A stretch of 47,140 nucleotides of DNA, taken from Sphingopyxis sp. LK2115 (lineage in GTDB: Bacteria > Pseudomonadota > Alphaproteobacteria > Sphingomonadales > Sphingomonadaceae). The translations under genes were made by a program, and so were the position numbers. The DNA is taken from positions 1 through 47,140 of the forward strand of contig NZ_JABWGQ010000046.1 of the NCBI RefSeq assembly GCF_014595975.1. Direction: 5' to 3'. A model generated the notes under the pieces. That model was not told the origin of the DNA, did no database searches, and worked only from the letters and a program-made list of their open reading frames with translations. Shown here in pieces: positions 9,011 through 18,628 of this stretch. Positions within the stretch are counted from its first letter, which is position 1. Each line of letters opens with the position of its first letter.

Positions 9011-9265
9011 TCAGATCACCCAGTCGACGGTGCTCATCTGTGCCACCGCCTGTCCCTTGGCGCGGCGCTGTTCGACCATGATCCGGTTCAGGCGCTGGAT
9101 CGTGTCGCTGCCCGTGGTGATGCACCATCCCGGCACGACCGCATGGACCAGCGCGCACAGGCCGCCCCAGATCATCGTCACGCCAAAGCGCGAGGCGACG
9201 AAGAAATGCTCGACATAGCTTTCATCGACGCTTTTGGGATGATCGACGAACAGGCGTTTGAACAT
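9011..9265 (-). CDS. DUF6356 family small membrane protein
   Basis: The 84-residue protein (MFKRLFVDHPKSVDESYVEHF...) matches a small family found widely in sphingomonads and related alphaproteobacteria. A single hydrophobic stretch, GVTMIWGGLCALVHAVVPGWC at about residues 28-48, should cross the membrane. A basic, glutamine-rich tail (RLNRIMVEQRRAKGQ) follows. The function is unknown. AGGGG lies about 10 bases before the ATG. It may be the first gene of the hydrolase-thioesterase-glyoxalase run, although a repeat separates them. Confidence 0.8.
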   Translation of the reverse strand: MFKRLFVDHPKSVDESYVEHFFVASRFGVTMIWGGLCALVHAVVPGWCITTGSDTIQRLNRIMVEQRRAKGQAVAQMSTVDWVI

Positions 9266-9339
9266 GGTGGCGACCCCTTGCTGCGGCTCGTTGCCGCCCT
9301 AGCGACCATGCGGGGCGGTCGCAAGGGCGGGCTGGCCGC

Positions 9340-9750
9340 CTAGCGATGTCCGGTGCCATGTCGCAACCGCCAGTTCAGCAGATGCGCCGACGCGAGCGCA
9401 ATAGCGCCCGCCGAACTGAACAGCCGGTCGGCGCGTTCGGGGTCGGCGGCGGCCAGCCATCCCTCGTGCGCGGCAAGGCCGAGCGTCAGCAATCCCAGCC
9501 CTGCCGCCGCGAGCAAGGTCGGCGTCAGCCGGCGATGGCGCCGCCAGCCGTCCGTCATCGCAATCAACGCCGCGGGCAGGGCGAGCAGCAGGATCGCCGC
9601 ATGCAGCCATTCGGGCAGACGGAGCCAGCCGGACAGGCCGGGCGCGACCAGCAGCGCAAGCGGCAACGCAAGGCAGTGAACGAGGCAGGCCGACGACAGG
9701 GCGATGCCGGCAAGGTCCGCGGTCCGGGCGCGCGGGGAAGGGAGGCACAT
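9340..9750 (-). CDS. MerC-domain inner-membrane protein
   Basis: The 136-residue protein has four hydrophobic segments (about residues 12-40, 48-66, 76-94 and 110-127) and a Cys-Leu-Val-His-Cys pair at positions 22-26, like the metal-binding cysteines of the MerC family. MerC proteins bring mercuric ions into the cytoplasm, but chromosomal members without other mer genes are usually thought to handle another metal such as zinc. No merA, merT or merP lies nearby. A GGAGG-type site precedes the ATG, and a Fur-type inverted repeat lies 36 bp upstream of it, fitting metal-dependent repression. Confidence 0.8.
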   Translation of the reverse strand: MCLPSPRARTADLAGIALSSACLVHCLALPLALLVAPGLSGWLRLPEWLHAAILLLALPAALIAMTDGWRRHRRLTPTLLAAAGLGLLTLGLAAHEGWLAAADPERADRLFSSAGAIALASAHLLNWRLRHGTGHR

Positions 9751-9785
9751 GGCATTTCTTTCGCAGGAGGGATCGCGATGCCAGA

Positions 9786-9806
9786 TAATGATACATTGTA
9801 TCATTA
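9786..9806. promoter_or_regulatory. Fur/Zur-type operator
   Basis: A perfect inverted repeat with 10-bp arms (TAATGATACA and TGTATCATTA) sits around a single central base at 9796. Its core TGATACA-T-TGTATCA has the 7-1-7 geometry of Fur-family boxes (TGATAAT-N-ATTATCA). It lies 36 bp before the merC-like start on the minus strand and 90 bp before thrS on the plus strand. The gene it controls is more likely merC. Which Fur-family member binds (Zur, Fur or Mur) is not determined. Confidence 0.65.
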
Positions 9807-9895
9807 CAAGCCTTGTTGTGAATCCGCCCCTTGCCGCCCCTATCGCATACTGGCAAAGGGGCGCGGCAATTTTGCCCTGAAAGGCCGATTTTTCG

Positions 9896-11899
9896 ATGTC
9901 CCAGATGATCCGCGTCACCCTTCCCGATGGCTCTGCCCGTGAAGTCGCGCGCGGGACTACCCCGGCCGACATTGCCGCCGCGATCGGTCCGGGCCTCGCC
10001 AAGGCCGCGCTCGCCGCAAAGATCGACGGCGAACTGCGCGACATCACGCGCCCGTTGGAGGAAGATACGAACCTGTCGCTGGTGACGGTCCGCGACGAGG
10101 CGGACGCACTCGAACTCGTACGCCACGACTATGCGCATGTGCTGGCCGAAGCGGTGCAGAAGCTGTTCCCCGGAACGCAGATCACCTTCGGCCCCGCGAC
10201 GAGCGATGGTTTCTATTACGACTTCGCGCCAACTGCCGAACATGGCCCGTTTCGCGACGACGAGCTGCCGCTGATCGAGGAGGAGATGCGCCGCATCATC
10301 GCCGCCGACAAGCCGCTGCGCCGCGAAGTCTGGGATCGCGACGCGCTCATTGCGCGCTGGCGGCAGGATGGCGAGAACTTCAAGGCCGAATGGGCCGCCG
10401 AGCTTCCTGCGGGCGAAGAAATCAGCGTCTATTGGTCGGGGGATGACTGGATGGACATGTGCCGCGGGCCGCACCTTGCCTCGACGGGCAAGCTCGACCC
10501 GGCGGCGTTCAAGCTGACGCGCGTTTCGGGCGCCTATTGGCGCGGCGACCAGAAAAATGCGCAGCTGAGCCGCATCTACGGCACCGGCTGGCTGAACAAG
10601 AAACAGCTCGCCGAACATCTCGTCCGGCTGGAGGAAGCCGCGAAGCGCGACCATCGGCGGCTGGGGCAGGAGATGGACCTGTTCCATCTGCAACAGGAGG
10701 CGCATGGCTCGGTCTTCTGGCACCCCAACGGCTTCGTCGTGTGGCGCGAGCTGGAGGCTTATATGCGCCGCGCGATCGACGCCGCGGGCTATCGCGAGGT
10801 CAAGACGCCGCAGGTGATGGACGCACGCCAGTGGGAACGGTCGGGCCACTGGGGCAAATATCGCGAAAATATGTTCGTCATCCCCGACGAGGTGCCGAAC
10901 ACCGAGGATGAAGGCCCGATCGTCTCCGACGATGCCGAATGGATGGCGCTGAAGCCGATGAACTGCCCGGCACATGTGCTGATTTTCCGCCAGGGCATGA
11001 AAAGTTATCGCGACCTGCCGCTCAGGCTCTACGAAAATGGCTGCTGCCACCGCAACGAGCCGCACGGCGCGCTGCACGGGTTGATGCGCGTCCGCCAGTT
11101 CACGCAGGACGATGCGCATATCTTCTGCCGCGAGGATCAGATTGTCGAGGAAGTCCGCAATTTCTGCGCGCTCGCCGATCGCATCTACAAGGATTTCGGC
11201 TTTACCTATGCAATCAAGCTCGCGCTGCGCCCCGAAAAACGCTTCGGCAGCGATGAGATGTGGGACAAGTCCGAAGACGAACTGCGCAATGCGGTCGTCG
11301 AGGCGGGGCTTGCGACCGATCAATATGGCTGGGAGGAACTGCCGGGCGAGGGGGCCTTCTATGCGCCCAAGCTCGAATGGCACCTGACCGACGCGATCGG
11401 CCGGACCTGGCAGGTCGGCACGATCCAGTCCGACCGCGTGCTGCCCGACCGGCTTGACGCCGCCTATATTGGCGAGGATGGCGAACGGCATCGGCCGGTG
11501 ATGCTCCACCGCGCCATTTTCGGCAGCTACGAACGCTTCATCGGCATTTTGATTGAGCATTATGCGGGTCGCTTCCCGACCTGGCTCGCGCCGGTGCAGG
11601 CGGTCGTCGCGACGATCGTTTCGGACGCCGACGATTACGCAAAGGATGCGGCCGCGCAGCTGGAAGCCGCAGGCATTCGCGTTCAGCCCGACCTGCGCAA
11701 CGAAAAGATCAACTACAAGGTGCGCGAACACAGCCTCGCCAAAGTCCCCTATCTGCTCGTCGTCGGCAAGCGCGAGGCCGAGGAAGGCACGGTCGCGATC
11801 CGCACGCTCGGCCAGGACGGCCAGCGCGTCATGCCGCTTGCCGAAGCGATCGCGATGCTGAAAGCGGACGCGACCCCGCCGGATCTGCGCGCCCGGTGA
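9896..11899 (+). CDS. thrS: threonyl-tRNA synthetase
   Basis: It charges tRNA-Thr with threonine. The 667-residue class II enzyme has the standard order: TGS domain (residues 1-65), editing domain starting at [14 protein letters not shown] near residue 75 with CRGPH near 190, catalytic core with [10 protein letters not shown] near 358, [21 protein letters not shown] near 390 and the late motif 3 region, then the anticodon-binding domain from about 565. The ATG at 9896 has GAAAGG upstream; a second ATG three codons later is also possible. The stop overlaps the start of the next gene by four bases. Confidence 0.97.
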   Translation: MSQMIRVTLPDGSAREVARGTTPADIAAAIGPGLAKAALAAKIDGELRDITRPLEEDTNLSLVTVRDEADALELVRHDYAHVLAEAVQKLFPGTQITFGPATSDGFYYDFAPTAEHGPFRDDELPLIEEEMRRIIAADKPLRREVWDRDALIARWRQDGENFKAEWAAELPAGEEISVYWSGDDWMDMCRGPHLASTGKLDPAAFKLTRVSGAYWRGDQKNAQLSRIYGTGWLNKKQLAEHLVRLEEAAKRDHRRLGQEMDLFHLQQEAHGSVFWHPNGFVVWRELEAYMRRAIDAAGYREVKTPQVMDARQWERSGHWGKYRENMFVIPDEVPNTEDEGPIVSDDAEWMALKPMNCPAHVLIFRQGMKSYRDLPLRLYENGCCHRNEPHGALHGLMRVRQFTQDDAHIFCREDQIVEEVRNFCALADRIYKDFGFTYAIKLALRPEKRFGSDEMWDKSEDELRNAVVEAGLATDQYGWEELPGEGAFYAPKLEWHLTDAIGRTWQVGTIQSDRVLPDRLDAAYIGEDGERHRPVMLHRAIFGSYERFIGILIEHYAGRFPTWLAPVQAVVATIVSDADDYAKDAAAQLEAAGIRVQPDLRNEKINYKVREHSLAKVPYLLVVGKREAEEGTVAIRTLGQDGQRVMPLAEAIAMLKADATPPDLRAR

Positions 11900-12582
11900 G
11901 TGTGGTCGGCCTCGGCCGCCACGCCGCGGACGAGCGGCTGCCGCGCCATCGCCATGCGGAAGGCTATATCGCGGTCGTGCTTGACGGCGGATATGAGGAG
12001 GCCGGCGACGAAGGGCGGTTTACCCTGCGGCCCGGCATGGTCGTCGTCCACGGCGGCTGGACCGCGCATCTCGATCGCTTTGGCATTGATGGGGCAAAAT
12101 TGCTCAACCTGCCCGTGGCGCCAGGGCTGGCGCCAGGGGTGGGCACGATAGACGATCCCGACACCGCGGTGCGGCTTGCCGAGCGCGACCCGCGTGCCGC
12201 GGCGGCATTCGTTGCCGAGCGGTTCGGCGCGAGCGGCGAACGACACGCCGACTGGCCCGACCTGCTCGCCACCGCGCTCTGCGCCGACCCCGACCTTGCG
12301 ATCGCACCATGGGCGCGCGGCATCGGCCTTGACCCGGCTTCGGTCAGCCGCGGTTTCGCGCGCGCCTATGGCACCAGCCCCAAGCGCTTCCGGATCGAGG
12401 CACGGACGCGGCGCGCCATTGCCGCGCTGTCCGGATGGCGCGGCACGCTCGCCGATCTCGCCGCCGATCAGGGTTTCGCGGATCAGGCGCATATGGCGCG
12501 CGCGGTCGCCGCGATGACCGGGGTGCCGCCTGTGCGTCTGCAGGCAAAGTCCGTTCAAGCCAGCAGAGGGCTGCGCCGCTAG
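11896..12582 (+). CDS. AraC-family transcriptional regulator with N-terminal cupin
   Basis: The 228-residue protein has a cupin-like N-terminus ([21 protein letters not shown]...[15 protein letters not shown]) and a C-terminal pair of helix-turn-helix motifs from about residue 140. In these, [22 protein letters not shown] is followed by [22 protein letters not shown], the usual AraC signature. It starts at a GTG whose last two bases belong to the thrS stop codon (GTGA), so it is translationally coupled to thrS. The effector and targets are unknown. Fusion of cupin and HTH is normal for this family. Confidence 0.85.
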   Translation: MSVVGLGRHAADERLPRHRHAEGYIAVVLDGGYEEAGDEGRFTLRPGMVVVHGGWTAHLDRFGIDGAKLLNLPVAPGLAPGVGTIDDPDTAVRLAERDPRAAAAFVAERFGASGERHADWPDLLATALCADPDLAIAPWARGIGLDPASVSRGFARAYGTSPKRFRIEARTRRAIAALSGWRGTLADLAADQGFADQAHMARAVAAMTGVPPVRLQAKSVQASRGLRR

Positions 12583-12591
12583 GCAGCGGCC

Positions 12592-13749
12592 ATGCACCGC
12601 CGAAATCTCCTCGCTGCCGCGCTCGCCGCTCCCGCCCTTTCGCTTCTGCCCGCCGTCCCCTCCTTCGCGCAGTCGCAACCCCCGCCGATGCGCACGCGGT
12701 GGAAGGTTCGCGCCTCTGAAGGCTTTGATGCGCTCGCCTTTCTCGGCCCGCTGGCGGGCGGCGAGCTTTACCTCCCCTATTACAAGGCCGATGCCGACGC
12801 CTTCGCCGCAGCGCTGCCTGCCGCCGCGCGCGCCGAGATTGCGGCACTGTGGAAAGACGCCGAACGCGCCCAATTTGGTCTGCTCGGCCCCAACCTCTCG
12901 GTGCTCTTCTCGAACGGCAATGATGGCGATCTCGCGGCGCTGATCGAGGGGGCCGCCGAGCCGGAGGCGCGATTGCTGCCCGCCTATCGGGCCAGCCCCT
13001 ATTGGGCCGAGGCCGACTGGCGCTGGTTCGTCGGCATGGCGCCGCGGCTGCGCTCTGTGTTCGAGACGATGCAGACGGCAGGCTTTGCCGCGTTTCGCCA
13101 ACGCCGTATCGGCGATATCGGTGCGCGCATCGCCGAGCTGACGCGCGCCCTTGGCGATTATGACGTGATCCGCTGGCACGAAAAGCTCACGGGGCGCGGA
13201 TTCGACCCGCAGATCGACGTCGTGCTGCTGCAATTCTGCAAACCGCACGGGATCAAGGTCCAGGGGCAGACGTTCCTGCAGGCGACCGACTGGGGTGTGC
13301 CGATCACCGTGCGCAACGCCGCGCACGAAATGCTGCATCCGCCAGTGCCGATGGACGGACCCGCGGCAACCGCGGCGCTGGCGCTGCTCGCCAAAGACCC
13401 GCTGATCCCGCGCATCGTCGCCGAACATGATCCCAAATGGGGCTATACGACGCTCGAAGGGATGTTCGATGAGGATCTGGCGCAGGCGCTCGACCAGCTC
13501 ATCAGCGAGGCTTTGGGCGTCGCGCGCAACCCCGCCGACCGCTGGCGCAGGGCCGATGACGGCATCCATGTGCTTGCGGGCGCGATTTACGGAATGCTGC
13601 GACAGGACCGCTGGACCGAAACCGGCGGTTCGATCGAGGCTTGGCTGGCGGGCGCGGTCCGCGCGGGTCGTTTCGATCCGCCGCGGCTCCACGCGATCGC
13701 GGCGCAGATACTCGAACGGCCGGTGAACGCGCTCTGGCCGCTCGGCTGA
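12592..13749 (+). CDS. Tat-exported putative zinc metalloprotease, uncharacterised
   Basis: The 385-residue protein has an N-terminal twin-arginine signal-like segment (MHRRNLLAAALAAPALSLL, cleavage near SFAQS), so it is probably periplasmic. No named family is recognised. Residues 245-249 are HEMLH, matching the HExxH zinc motif, inside ITVRNAAHEMLHPP. Glu-rich helices downstream (GMFDEDLAQALDQLISEALG) could supply a third ligand. The start lies 9 bp after the AraC-type gene on the same strand, suggesting one transcript. Enzymatic activity is inferred only from the motif. Confidence 0.7.
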   Translation: MHRRNLLAAALAAPALSLLPAVPSFAQSQPPPMRTRWKVRASEGFDALAFLGPLAGGELYLPYYKADADAFAAALPAAARAEIAALWKDAERAQFGLLGPNLSVLFSNGNDGDLAALIEGAAEPEARLLPAYRASPYWAEADWRWFVGMAPRLRSVFETMQTAGFAAFRQRRIGDIGARIAELTRALGDYDVIRWHEKLTGRGFDPQIDVVLLQFCKPHGIKVQGQTFLQATDWGVPITVRNAAHEMLHPPVPMDGPAATAALALLAKDPLIPRIVAEHDPKWGYTTLEGMFDEDLAQALDQLISEALGVARNPADRWRRADDGIHVLAGAIYGMLRQDRWTETGGSIEAWLAGAVRAGRFDPPRLHAIAAQILERPVNALWPLG

Positions 13750-13790
13750 GGGACTAGCCGGTCGAACCACAACGCGGTATCGGCCGCGCG

Positions 13791-14552
13791 ATGAACGGCC
13801 TGTCCCACCTTGTCGGCTTTGCGCCGCTGACGCTCGCCGGCGCCGCCGCGATGACCTTTGGCGCCGCCTATGTTCGCGGGCTCACCGGCTTCGGCATGGC
13901 GATCATCCTCGTGCCGCTGCTCGGTCTCATCATGCCGCCGGGCGAAGCGGTGGTGTTGGGCATCCTGTTGCAACTGCTCATCGGACCTGTCGGTATTCGC
14001 GTCATCCTCGCCGATGCTGACCGCGCGACTGCCTGGCCGATCGGGCTGCTGGCGATGGCGCTGACGCCGCTCGGCATGGTCGCGCTCGATCACACGCCCG
14101 CCGACCTCGCGCGCCTGCTCATCACGCTCGCCGCGGTCGCCGCCTTCGTCGCGGTGCTGCTTCCCAAACAGGCGGAGGGGCACCGGCCCGGCACGCTCGC
14201 CGTCGCGGGCACGGGAATAGCATCGGGAATCCTTACGGGCTTCGCCGCGATGCCCGGCCCGCCCGTCGTGCCCTTTTATCTGCGCCGCCACCTCGAGCCG
14301 CGGGTCGCCCGCGCGTCGATGCTGATGATCTTCTTCATGACCGCGATCGCAGGGACATTCGCGGCGCTCTGGCTCGGCATCGCGAGCTGGCGGCTGCTGA
14401 TCGTTTCGCTGATCCTCTTTATCCCGATGTGGCTTGGCAACCGTGTCGGCGCCCGTCACTTCGGTCGCGTCCCCCCGCATATCTGGCAGGCAATGGTCGC
14501 AGTGGTTCTGGGGGTTGCGGCGGTGTCGGCGGTGGTGCGCCTGCTGAACTAA
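13791..14552 (+). CDS. TauE/SafE family membrane transporter
   Basis: The 253-residue protein has seven or eight hydrophobic segments arranged as two halves. The first begins near AAMTFGAAYVRGLTGFGMAIILVPLLG and its counterpart near GIASGILTGFAAMPGPPVVPFYL. This matches the TauE/SafE (DUF81) sulfite or organic-anion exporter family. The substrate cannot be read from the sequence. No convincing ribosome site precedes the ATG. Its stop codon overlaps the stop of the convergent ABC permease gene by four bases. Confidence 0.88.
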   Translation: MNGLSHLVGFAPLTLAGAAAMTFGAAYVRGLTGFGMAIILVPLLGLIMPPGEAVVLGILLQLLIGPVGIRVILADADRATAWPIGLLAMALTPLGMVALDHTPADLARLLITLAAVAAFVAVLLPKQAEGHRPGTLAVAGTGIASGILTGFAAMPGPPVVPFYLRRHLEPRVARASMLMIFFMTAIAGTFAALWLGIASWRLLIVSLILFIPMWLGNRVGARHFGRVPPHIWQAMVAVVLGVAAVSAVVRLLN

Positions 14553-17050
14553 AGACTCCGCAGCGCCTGCGCCGGTTTCGCCGACAGCAGCGGCCAGCTT
14601 CCCGCGATGCCGATCAAAAAGGACAGGCCGGCGCCGCCAATCAGTGTCGCGCCGACGATCAGCGGGTCGGGAGCAAAGGAAAATTCGAACAGGCTGACGA
14701 CGACATAGCGCGCCGCGATCAGCCCCAGCCCCAGCGCGAGCAGCGCCAGCACCGCCGCAAGCACCGCATATTCCATGGCCTGTGCCCCCAAAATCTGACC
14801 GCGCGTCGCGCCAAGCAGTTTCAGGATCACGCTGTCATAGACGCGCCGTTCGCGGCTCGCGGCGATCGCGCCGATCAGCACCGCGATGCCCGCCAGGATC
14901 GCGATGCTTGCCGCGGCGGCGATCGCCTGGCTCATCTGGGTGAGCAGCAGCGTCACCTGACTTACGACATCGCGCACCGCGATCAGCGATGCCGACGGAA
15001 ATGTGCGGGGTATGCTGCGCGCCAGCGCTTCTTCGGCCGCGCCGTTGACGGCGACGGTCGCGACCATATTGTGCGGCGCGGCGTCGAACGTGCCGGGCGA
15101 AAAGACGAGCGCATAGTTCAGCCCGAAATTGTCCCAGTTGACGGTGCGGAACGATGCGACCTTCGCCTGCACCTCGACCCCCAGCACATTCACCGACAGC
15201 GTATCGCCAAGCTTCAGGCCGAGCGAGGTCGCCACCTCCTGCTCGACGCTGACCAGCGGCGGCCCCGCATAATCGGCCGCCCACCAGTTGCCGCCGACCA
15301 GTTCGCTGCCGTTCGGCAATCCGGGGCTGTAGGTCAGCCCGCGGTCACCGCGCAGCACCCAAGCGCCTTCGGGCAGTTCGGCGAGTTCGTCGACGCGCCG
15401 CCCCCCGAATTCGGTGATGCTGCCGCGCAGCGCGGGGATCATGTTGATCTCGGCCTGTGTATCTGCGCCGGTCACAAGGGAACGGAAGCGCGCGGCGTCG
15501 CTGCGCGGCACATCGAGCACGAAGAAGCTCGGCGCGCGTTGCGGCACGGTGCGGGTGATTTCGGCGGTGATGCTTGTCTGGATCGCCGCGAGCGTGACGA
15601 ACAGCGTCAGGCCAAGGCCGAGCGCGACGACAAGCGCGCCGGTTGCCGCGCCGGGGCGGTGCAGGTTCGCGAGCGCGAGGCGCAGCAGCGGGCGGCGTGG
15701 ACGCGGCAGGCGGCTTGCGATGCGGCGCACCAGCCAGCCGAGCGCAACCAGAATCAGGAGCAGGCCGACCGCCGCGCCGACGAAGCCCAGCGCGAACAGC
15801 GGTTCGCGCGCGGTGCCAACCGCGAGCACGACGATCGCCGCAAAGGCCACCGCGACGGCGATCAGCGCGGGCCGGTCGATCCGCGCCGCGCGGTCGACCG
15901 TGGCGCGGTACAGCCCCGCCGCGGGCACATGCTTGGTCGCCGCGAGCGGGGGCAGCGCAAAGGCGATGGCGATGAGCAGGCCATAGGCGGCACTGACGCC
16001 AAGCGGCAGCGGATAGAGCGCGAACCCCGGCCGCACCGGCAGCACATCGCCCGCGATCCAGCCGATGGCGGCGGGCGCGAGTGCGCCGACCGCCAGCCCT
16101 GCGACGATCGACACCGCCGCGACCGCCAATATCTGCAACCCATAGATGCGCAGCACCGTCGCGCTGTCGGCGCCGAGCACCTTCAGCGTCGCGAGTCCGG
16201 GGCGCTTGCCCGCGAGATAGCTTGCAACGCCGTTGCCGACGCCGATCCCGGCGATCGCCAGCGCAGCCAGCCCGACGAGCGACAGGAATTGCCCCATGCG
16301 CTCGATAAAGCGCCGCGTGCCGGGCGCACCGTTGCTGCGGTCGGTGATGTCCCATCCGGCGTCAGGAAACTGGTCGCTCAGCGCCTTGCCGACCGCTTCG
16401 GGATTGGCGCCCACGGGCAGGCGGAGGCGATATTTGCTTTCATAGAGGCTGCCCGGCTGGATCAGCTGCGTCGCGGGCAGGTCCGAAAGGCCGATGATTG
16501 CGACCGGCCCCAGCGTGAAGCCTTCGCCCAGCCGGTCGGGTTCCTCGGCAATGATGCCGTCGATGCGAAAGCTTTTGTCGCCAAACTTCACCGCGTCGCC
16601 GACCGCCAGATCGAGCCGCGAGGCCATATCCTTGCCGATCCAGATCGCGCCCGCGGGCGGCGGCCCCTGCCGCGCGCCGCTTTCGAGCCGCAGCTGGCCA
16701 TAGAGCGGATAGGCGTCATCGACCGCCTTCAGCTCGGACAGCAGTGCGTCGCCATCGGGATCGTTCGCCATCGCGCGCATCCGCACCGTGGCCGATGGCG
16801 TGCCGACGCGGCGGAAAGCGGCCATTTCCTCCGGCGTGGCCTCGCGCTGCGGCAGGCTGAACTCGATGTCACCGCCCAGGATCGTTTGCCCGCGCACTTC
16901 CAGCTCGGACGTGATGCCGCGCGTCAGGCTGCCGATCGCCGCCAGCGTTGCAACGCCCAGGAACAGGCAGATTGCGAGCAGGCGCAGCCCGCGAATACGC
17001 GCGGCAAGATCGCGGCGCGCGATCCGCCAGAGCGAGGCGAGGGGCAGCAT
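14549..17050 (-). CDS. ybbP: FtsX-like ABC transporter permease (YbbP type)
   Basis: The 833-residue protein starts with an N-terminal membrane helix (residues about 22-40) and a large extracytoplasmic domain. A central group of helices includes LVGLAALAIAGIGVGNGVASYLAG. A second periplasmic domain and three C-terminal helices with the FtsX signature follow. The two-half layout with about ten helices matches E. coli YbbP, a type VII (MacB-like) exporter subunit of uncertain substrate. It is transcribed after the ATPase gene ybbA, separated by a repeat of about 95 bp, and the pair is divergent from tesA as in E. coli. Confidence 0.88.
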   Translation of the reverse strand: MLPLASLWRIARRDLAARIRGLRLLAICLFLGVATLAAIGSLTRGITSELEVRGQTILGGDIEFSLPQREATPEEMAAFRRVGTPSATVRMRAMANDPDGDALLSELKAVDDAYPLYGQLRLESGARQGPPPAGAIWIGKDMASRLDLAVGDAVKFGDKSFRIDGIIAEEPDRLGEGFTLGPVAIIGLSDLPATQLIQPGSLYESKYRLRLPVGANPEAVGKALSDQFPDAGWDITDRSNGAPGTRRFIERMGQFLSLVGLAALAIAGIGVGNGVASYLAGKRPGLATLKVLGADSATVLRIYGLQILAVAAVSIVAGLAVGALAPAAIGWIAGDVLPVRPGFALYPLPLGVSAAYGLLIAIAFALPPLAATKHVPAAGLYRATVDRAARIDRPALIAVAVAFAAIVVLAVGTAREPLFALGFVGAAVGLLLILVALGWLVRRIASRLPRPRRPLLRLALANLHRPGAATGALVVALGLGLTLFVTLAAIQTSITAEITRTVPQRAPSFFVLDVPRSDAARFRSLVTGADTQAEINMIPALRGSITEFGGRRVDELAELPEGAWVLRGDRGLTYSPGLPNGSELVGGNWWAADYAGPPLVSVEQEVATSLGLKLGDTLSVNVLGVEVQAKVASFRTVNWDNFGLNYALVFSPGTFDAAPHNMVATVAVNGAAEEALARSIPRTFPSASLIAVRDVVSQVTLLLTQMSQAIAAAASIAILAGIAVLIGAIAASRERRVYDSVILKLLGATRGQILGAQAMEYAVLAAVLALLALGLGLIAARYVVVSLFEFSFAPDPLIVGATLIGGAGLSFLIGIAGSWPLLSAKPAQALRSL

Positions 17051-17068
17051 CAGAGCGGCCCCTTCCCA

Positions 17069-17162
17069 GACCGTTCATGTCGGGCGAAGTCGAGACAGGC
17101 GACGAAACGAAGCAGGGTCGCGGGGCAGCCGGACTTCGCTCGATGCGAGCGGGATGGAACGG
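17069..17162. repeat. dispersed intergenic repeat, family S, copy 2, inside the ybbA-ybbP operon
   Basis: The element runs from GTTCATGTCGGGCGAAGTCGAG to CGGACTTCGCTCGATGCGAG. It fills almost all of the 115-bp gap between two genes that should be cotranscribed. The core boundaries match the copy at 8.9 kb. Confidence 0.65.
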
Positions 17163-17165
17163 TCA

Positions 17166-17867
17166 TCACGCCGCCCGCTCCTCGATCCGCCCGTCATGCA
17201 TCACCACCACCCGGTCGCAATGCCCGGCCAGCTCGGGATCGTGCGTGATGATGAGCAAGGTCGCGCCCAGCGCCGCGCGGCGCGCAAAGATCAGCTCGAT
17301 GATCGCATGACCCGTCGCGGTGTCCAGATTACCCGTCGGCTCGTCGGCAAAGATGATGGCGGGCGAACTCGCCATCGCGCGCGCGATCGCGACGCGCTGT
17401 TGTTCGCCGCCCGACAATTGCGCGGGATAGTGAGTGAGACGATGACCGAGCCCGACCGCCTCCAGTTCCTTTGCGGCACGGCCGAACGGATCGGCGATGC
17501 CCGCCAGCTCCAGCGGCACCGCGACATTTTCGAGCGCGGTCATCGTCGGCAGCAGGTGAAAGGCCTGAAGCACGATGCCGATGCGGCCGCGCCGCGCGCG
17601 CGCCAGGCCGTCCTCGTCCATCGCCGCGAAATCGAGCCCCGCGACCTTGATCGAGCCGCCGTTCGCGCGTTCAAGCCCCGCGAGCACCGCCATCAGCGAG
17701 CTTTTGCCCGACCCGGACGGGCCGAGCAGCGCGACCGAGGTGCCCGCGGCGACCTCCAGGTCGACCCCGCGCAAAATTTCGACGGGGGCCTTGTCGCTCC
17801 CCAGGGTCAGCGTCACATTATGGGCGGCGATCGCCAGATCCGGCGACGGTCGGGAAACGTCGGGCAA
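17166..17867 (-). CDS. ybbA: ABC transporter ATP-binding protein (YbbA/LolD type)
   Basis: The 233-residue ATPase powers the neighbouring permease. It has Walker [10 protein letters not shown] near residue 45, the Q-loop VLQAFHLLP, signature LSGGEQQR, Walker [14 protein letters not shown] and the switch-region THDPE. The GNLDTATG stretch is typical of the LolD/MacB/YbbA subfamily. No ATG fits. A TTG at 17865-17867 with AAGGG 9 bases upstream gives the right length and keeps the first beta strand ([12 protein letters not shown]). It is divergent from tesA, whose start lies only 12 bp away. Confidence 0.9.
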   Translation of the reverse strand: MPDVSRPSPDLAIAAHNVTLTLGSDKAPVEILRGVDLEVAAGTSVALLGPSGSGKSSLMAVLAGLERANGGSIKVAGLDFAAMDEDGLARARRGRIGIVLQAFHLLPTMTALENVAVPLELAGIADPFGRAAKELEAVGLGHRLTHYPAQLSGGEQQRVAIARAMASSPAIIFADEPTGNLDTATGHAIIELIFARRAALGATLLIITHDPELAGHCDRVVVMHDGRIEERAA

Positions 17868-17879
17868 GGAGAGAACCCT

Positions 17880-18599
17880 TTGGAAAAGAAAACGGCCGGA
17901 TGGCGGTCTGCCTTGATATATGGTTGCGTCATCGCGCTTTGCCAACCGCTTGCCGCCTGCGGCTCGGCGGAGGCGCCACCGGCGTCGACGAACGACAAGG
18001 CTGCTGCGCCCAAGACCGCGGCCATCCCCGCCGATGCGCCGCTCGTCATCGCGTTCGGCGACAGCCTTTATGCGGGATACCAGCTCGGCCCCAGGGAGGG
18101 GCTCGCGCCGCAGCTTCAGGCCGCGCTCGCCGAGGACGGCGTGATTGCGCGGGTGCAGAATGCGGGTGTGTCGGGTGACACGAGCGCGGCGGGGCGCCAG
18201 CGGCTGACCTATGTTCTTGACAATGCAAAGGTAAAGCCCGCGCTCGTCGTGCTGGGGCTTGGCGGCAACGACATGCTGCGCGGGATCGGCCCCGATCAGA
18301 CGCGTGCCAATCTCGACGCGATGCTCGCCGAGCTTCGCAAGCGTGACATCCCGGTGCTGCTCACCGGCATGATGGCTGCGCCCAACCTCGGCAGCGACTA
18401 TGCGGCCAGGTTCAACCCCATCTATCCCGACCTTGCGGCGAAATATGACGTGAGCTTCTATCCGTTCATCCTCGACAATGTCATCACCGACAAATCGCTG
18501 ATGCTTGGCGACAATCTCCACCCCAATGCCGAGGGCGTGAAAGTCGTGGCCAAAGCACTGGCGCCGCTTGTCGAGCAGGCGCTGCCGGATGCGGACTGA
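17880..18599 (+). CDS. tesA: arylesterase / acyl-CoA thioesterase I, GDSL family lipoprotein
   Basis: It hydrolyses acyl esters and thioesters in the periplasm. The 239-residue SGNH hydrolase has block I FGDSLYAGYQL near residue 60, block III GLGGNDML near 122 and block V GDNLHPN near 206, giving the Ser and the Asp-His pair. The N-terminus (MEKKTAGWRSALIYGC...LAACGS) is a signal with a lipobox. The start is a TTG with AAGGAG 9 bases upstream, and no ATG is available. Divergent placement next to ybbA-ybbP is the same as in E. coli. Confidence 0.92.
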   Translation: MEKKTAGWRSALIYGCVIALCQPLAACGSAEAPPASTNDKAAAPKTAAIPADAPLVIAFGDSLYAGYQLGPREGLAPQLQAALAEDGVIARVQNAGVSGDTSAAGRQRLTYVLDNAKVKPALVVLGLGGNDMLRGIGPDQTRANLDAMLAELRKRDIPVLLTGMMAAPNLGSDYAARFNPIYPDLAAKYDVSFYPFILDNVITDKSLMLGDNLHPNAEGVKVVAKALAPLVEQALPDAD

Positions 18600-18628
18600 A
18601 ACCGGCGGCCCGTGCATGATAACGCCCT

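Noticed and set aside
9807..9895. A T-box or other tRNA-sensing leader before thrS
   Set aside because: The space is under 100 bases, with no long stem or T-box core visible, and such leaders are rare in this phylum.
9299..11731. An 810-codon minus-strand open frame opposite thrS
   Set aside because: It is an antisense shadow of thrS; only its last 136 codons correspond to a real gene (merC-like), which has its own start and ribosome site.
14429..17248. A very long plus-strand open frame (939 codons) opposite the ABC permease gene
   Set aside because: The high G/C content makes frames opposite real genes stay open. The predicted protein is Arg/Gln/Ala-rich with no family match, and the minus-strand permease is unambiguous.
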